NCBI GenBank assembly: GCA_964568395.1
Contig: CAZMPN010000027.1
Location: 1 to 14,695 of the forward strand
Reading direction: 5' to 3'
Length of the DNA stretch: 14,695 nucleotides
From: UBA6016 sp964568395
GTDB taxonomy: Bacteria; Campylobacterota; Campylobacteria; Campylobacterales; UBA6016
In this document: piece after piece, positions 13,620-14,695 of the stretch
Layout of the letters: each line of letters opens with the position of its first letter
How positions within the stretch are numbered: position 1 is the stretch's first letter
Made by a program: the position numbers and the translations under genes
The notes under the pieces: generated by a model
Database searches by the model: none
What the model was told of the DNA's origin: nothing
The model's input: the letters and a program-made list of their open reading frames with translations, nothing else

Positions 13620-14509
13620 TGCAAGAAAACACGAAATGCGGCTTTGTCGCGGTAATCGGCAAACCAAACGCAGGCAAAAGCACGCTGCTCAACTGGCTCG
13701 TAGGCGAGAAAATAATGCTCGTCAGCCACAAGGCGAACGCGACCAGAAAAAGGCTCAAGGGTATCTTGATGCATGAAGGCGCCCAAATAGTCCTCATAGA
13801 CACCCCCGGACTTCAAACCGGGAAAAAGCTACTCAACGAATATATGCTCTCCGAAGCTATCAAGGCCGTAAGCGACGCGGATCTGGTGCTGTTCATAGCG
13901 GACGCCAGATTTGCGTTAAAGGACTATGAGGAGTTTCTGGAGATATCGGAAGGAAAGCCTCACATCCTTCTGCTCAACAAGATAGATATGCTGGATCGCG
14001 AAAAGCTATTCAAGACAATGGAAGAGCTCAACAAGCATAAAAACAATTTCCTGGAACTCATACCTATCAGCGCCACGAAAGAGAGCGGCAGGAACGAGAT
14101 ACTGGACGCTACGATAAAATACCTTCCGGCTTCGCCGTATCTATACGATCCGGAACTTCTAACGGACCAGAACATAAGGGATATATACAAAGAGCTTATC
14201 AGGGAAGAGCTGTTCAACGGTCTTAGCGACGAAATTCCATACGAGACCGACGTAGTCATCAACAAAATAGATGAAAGCGATACATTAGATAAAGTTTATG
14301 CTACTATAATAGCGAATAAAGATTCTCAAAAGGCGATGATCATCGGCAAAGGCGGCCAAACAATAAAAAGGGTCGGTATGAAAGCTAGAATGGCGCTTGA
14401 GAGATTTTCGCAAAAAAAGATACATTTGGAACTTTTTGTTAAAACAAACAAAAACTGGACGACGGATAAAAAAGGATTAGCCGAATATGGGTATGATTTT
14501 GAATCTTGA
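13619..14509 (+). CDS. era: GTPase Era
   Basis: Essential GTPase that binds the 3' end of 16S rRNA and acts as a checkpoint in 30S assembly. The 296 residues show G1 GKPNAGKS at 14-21, switch I SHKANATRKR at 36-45 (Thr42 as G2; many bacteria have QTTR where this has NATR), G3 DTPGL at 61-65, G4 NKID at 120-123 and G5 SAT at 151-153. The C-terminal KH domain has the RNA-binding GKGGQTIKRVG at 243-253 and ends with the usual ELFVKTNKNW. Its ATG overlaps the hslU TAA by one base. The last 200 bases are richer in A and T than the rest of the gene, although the protein sequence remains typical. The next gene begins inside its 3' end. Confidence 0.97.
   Translation: MQENTKCGFVAVIGKPNAGKSTLLNWLVGEKIMLVSHKANATRKRLKGILMHEGAQIVLIDTPGLQTGKKLLNEYMLSEAIKAVSDADLVLFIADARFALKDYEEFLEISEGKPHILLLNKIDMLDREKLFKTMEELNKHKNNFLELIPISATKESGRNEILDATIKYLPASPYLYDPELLTDQNIRDIYKELIREELFNGLSDEIPYETDVVINKIDESDTLDKVYATIIANKDSQKAMIIGKGGQTIKRVGMKARMALERFSQKKIHLELFVKTNKNWTTDKKGLAEYGYDFES
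14473..14476 (+). promoter_or_regulatory. Ribosome binding site inside the era 3' end
   Basis: AGGA (within AAAGGATT) lies ten bases before ATG at 14487, a usable distance, but sixteen before the second in-frame ATG at 14493. It favours the earlier start for the next gene. Confidence 0.4.
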
Positions 14510-14695
14510 TTTTTTAAAAAGTTTCAAACTGCCCCTTACCAATTCCAAACATACGCACGCCTCCGCGGTGTGTTTTTATTCGCCGTCCTCTTCTTCGTTT
14601 TACGAATACTCCGACAAAACGCTCAAACCTGTATTGAAGCCCTCAAGCAGAGCCGAACTCGTATCGTTTCTAGCTATAGACGACATATTGACGGA
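14487..14695 (+). CDS. Unrecognised protein, N-terminal part (cut by window edge)
   Basis: An open reading frame runs from ATG at 14487 (or ATG at 14493) to the right edge with no stop, giving 69 codons. It starts MGMILNLDFLKSFKLPLTNS and contains a serine stretch (YSPSSSSFYEYSD) and the end segment SRAELVSFLAIDDILT. I do not recognise a domain; there is no signal peptide or membrane helix in the visible part. It overlaps era by 23 bases, the style of coupling seen in the rest of this operon, which supports it being a real gene. An in-frame TAG at 14478-14480 rules out an earlier start. Confidence 0.6.
   Translation, partial: MGMILNLDFLKSFKLPLTNSKHTHASAVCFYSPSSSSFYEYSDKTLKPVLKPSSRAELVSFLAIDDILT

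Noticed and set aside
1..14695. Mobile elements, CRISPR array, tRNA or rRNA genes, phage genes
   Set aside because: No transposase or integrase motifs, no regularly spaced repeats, no cloverleaf-like or rRNA segments; nearly all bases are in conserved housekeeping genes.

Overview
This window looks like ordinary core chromosome from a Campylobacterota (epsilonproteobacterial) genome. The evidence is a sigma-54 with a degenerate region I, a HslV with a short propeptide (MFEA before TTIL), an Era with NATR in switch I, a Lon with the lineage-typical N-terminus, and the gene neighbourhoods themselves. By eye the base composition is moderate, and the genes use many ATA (Ile), AGA/AGG (Arg) and CTA (Leu) codons. 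I cannot name the genus. A free-living sulfur- or hydrogen-oxidising relative (Sulfurimonas/Sulfurovum type) or a higher-G+C Campylobacter would both fit.

Layout. Positions 1-3578 are on the minus strand: a YgjP-type metallopeptidase, then a tightly packed run of an RqcP-like S4 RNA-binding protein, trpD, tsaE, lptB and rpoN (cut by the left edge). Start and stop codons overlap at nearly every junction. Positions 3628-5916 are on the plus strand: an unusual fusion of a ferredoxin:thioredoxin reductase-type catalytic domain to a rhodanese, then rarA, then a small two-helix membrane protein. Positions 5922-7993 are on the minus strand: proC then murA. Positions 8079-14695 are on the plus strand: bamD, a 132-bp gap with a probable promoter, then lon, rplI, hslV, hslU, era and the start of an unrecognised gene. 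From hslV onward the genes overlap by one to about twenty bases.

Functions. The window covers envelope biogenesis (LptB, MurA, BamD), protein quality control (Lon, HslUV, possibly the RqcP-like protein), ribosome biology (L9, Era), tRNA modification (TsaE), replication-fork maintenance (RarA), amino-acid synthesis (TrpD, ProC) and sigma-54 transcription. The lon-to-era block combines two ATP-dependent proteases with ribosome components.

I see no mobile element, CRISPR array, tRNA or rRNA, and no gene-free stretch over 300 bases. The items most worth a second look are the FTR-rhodanese fusion and the small membrane protein after rarA, which resembles an isolated FtsH periplasmic domain. I found no convincing wholly new system.
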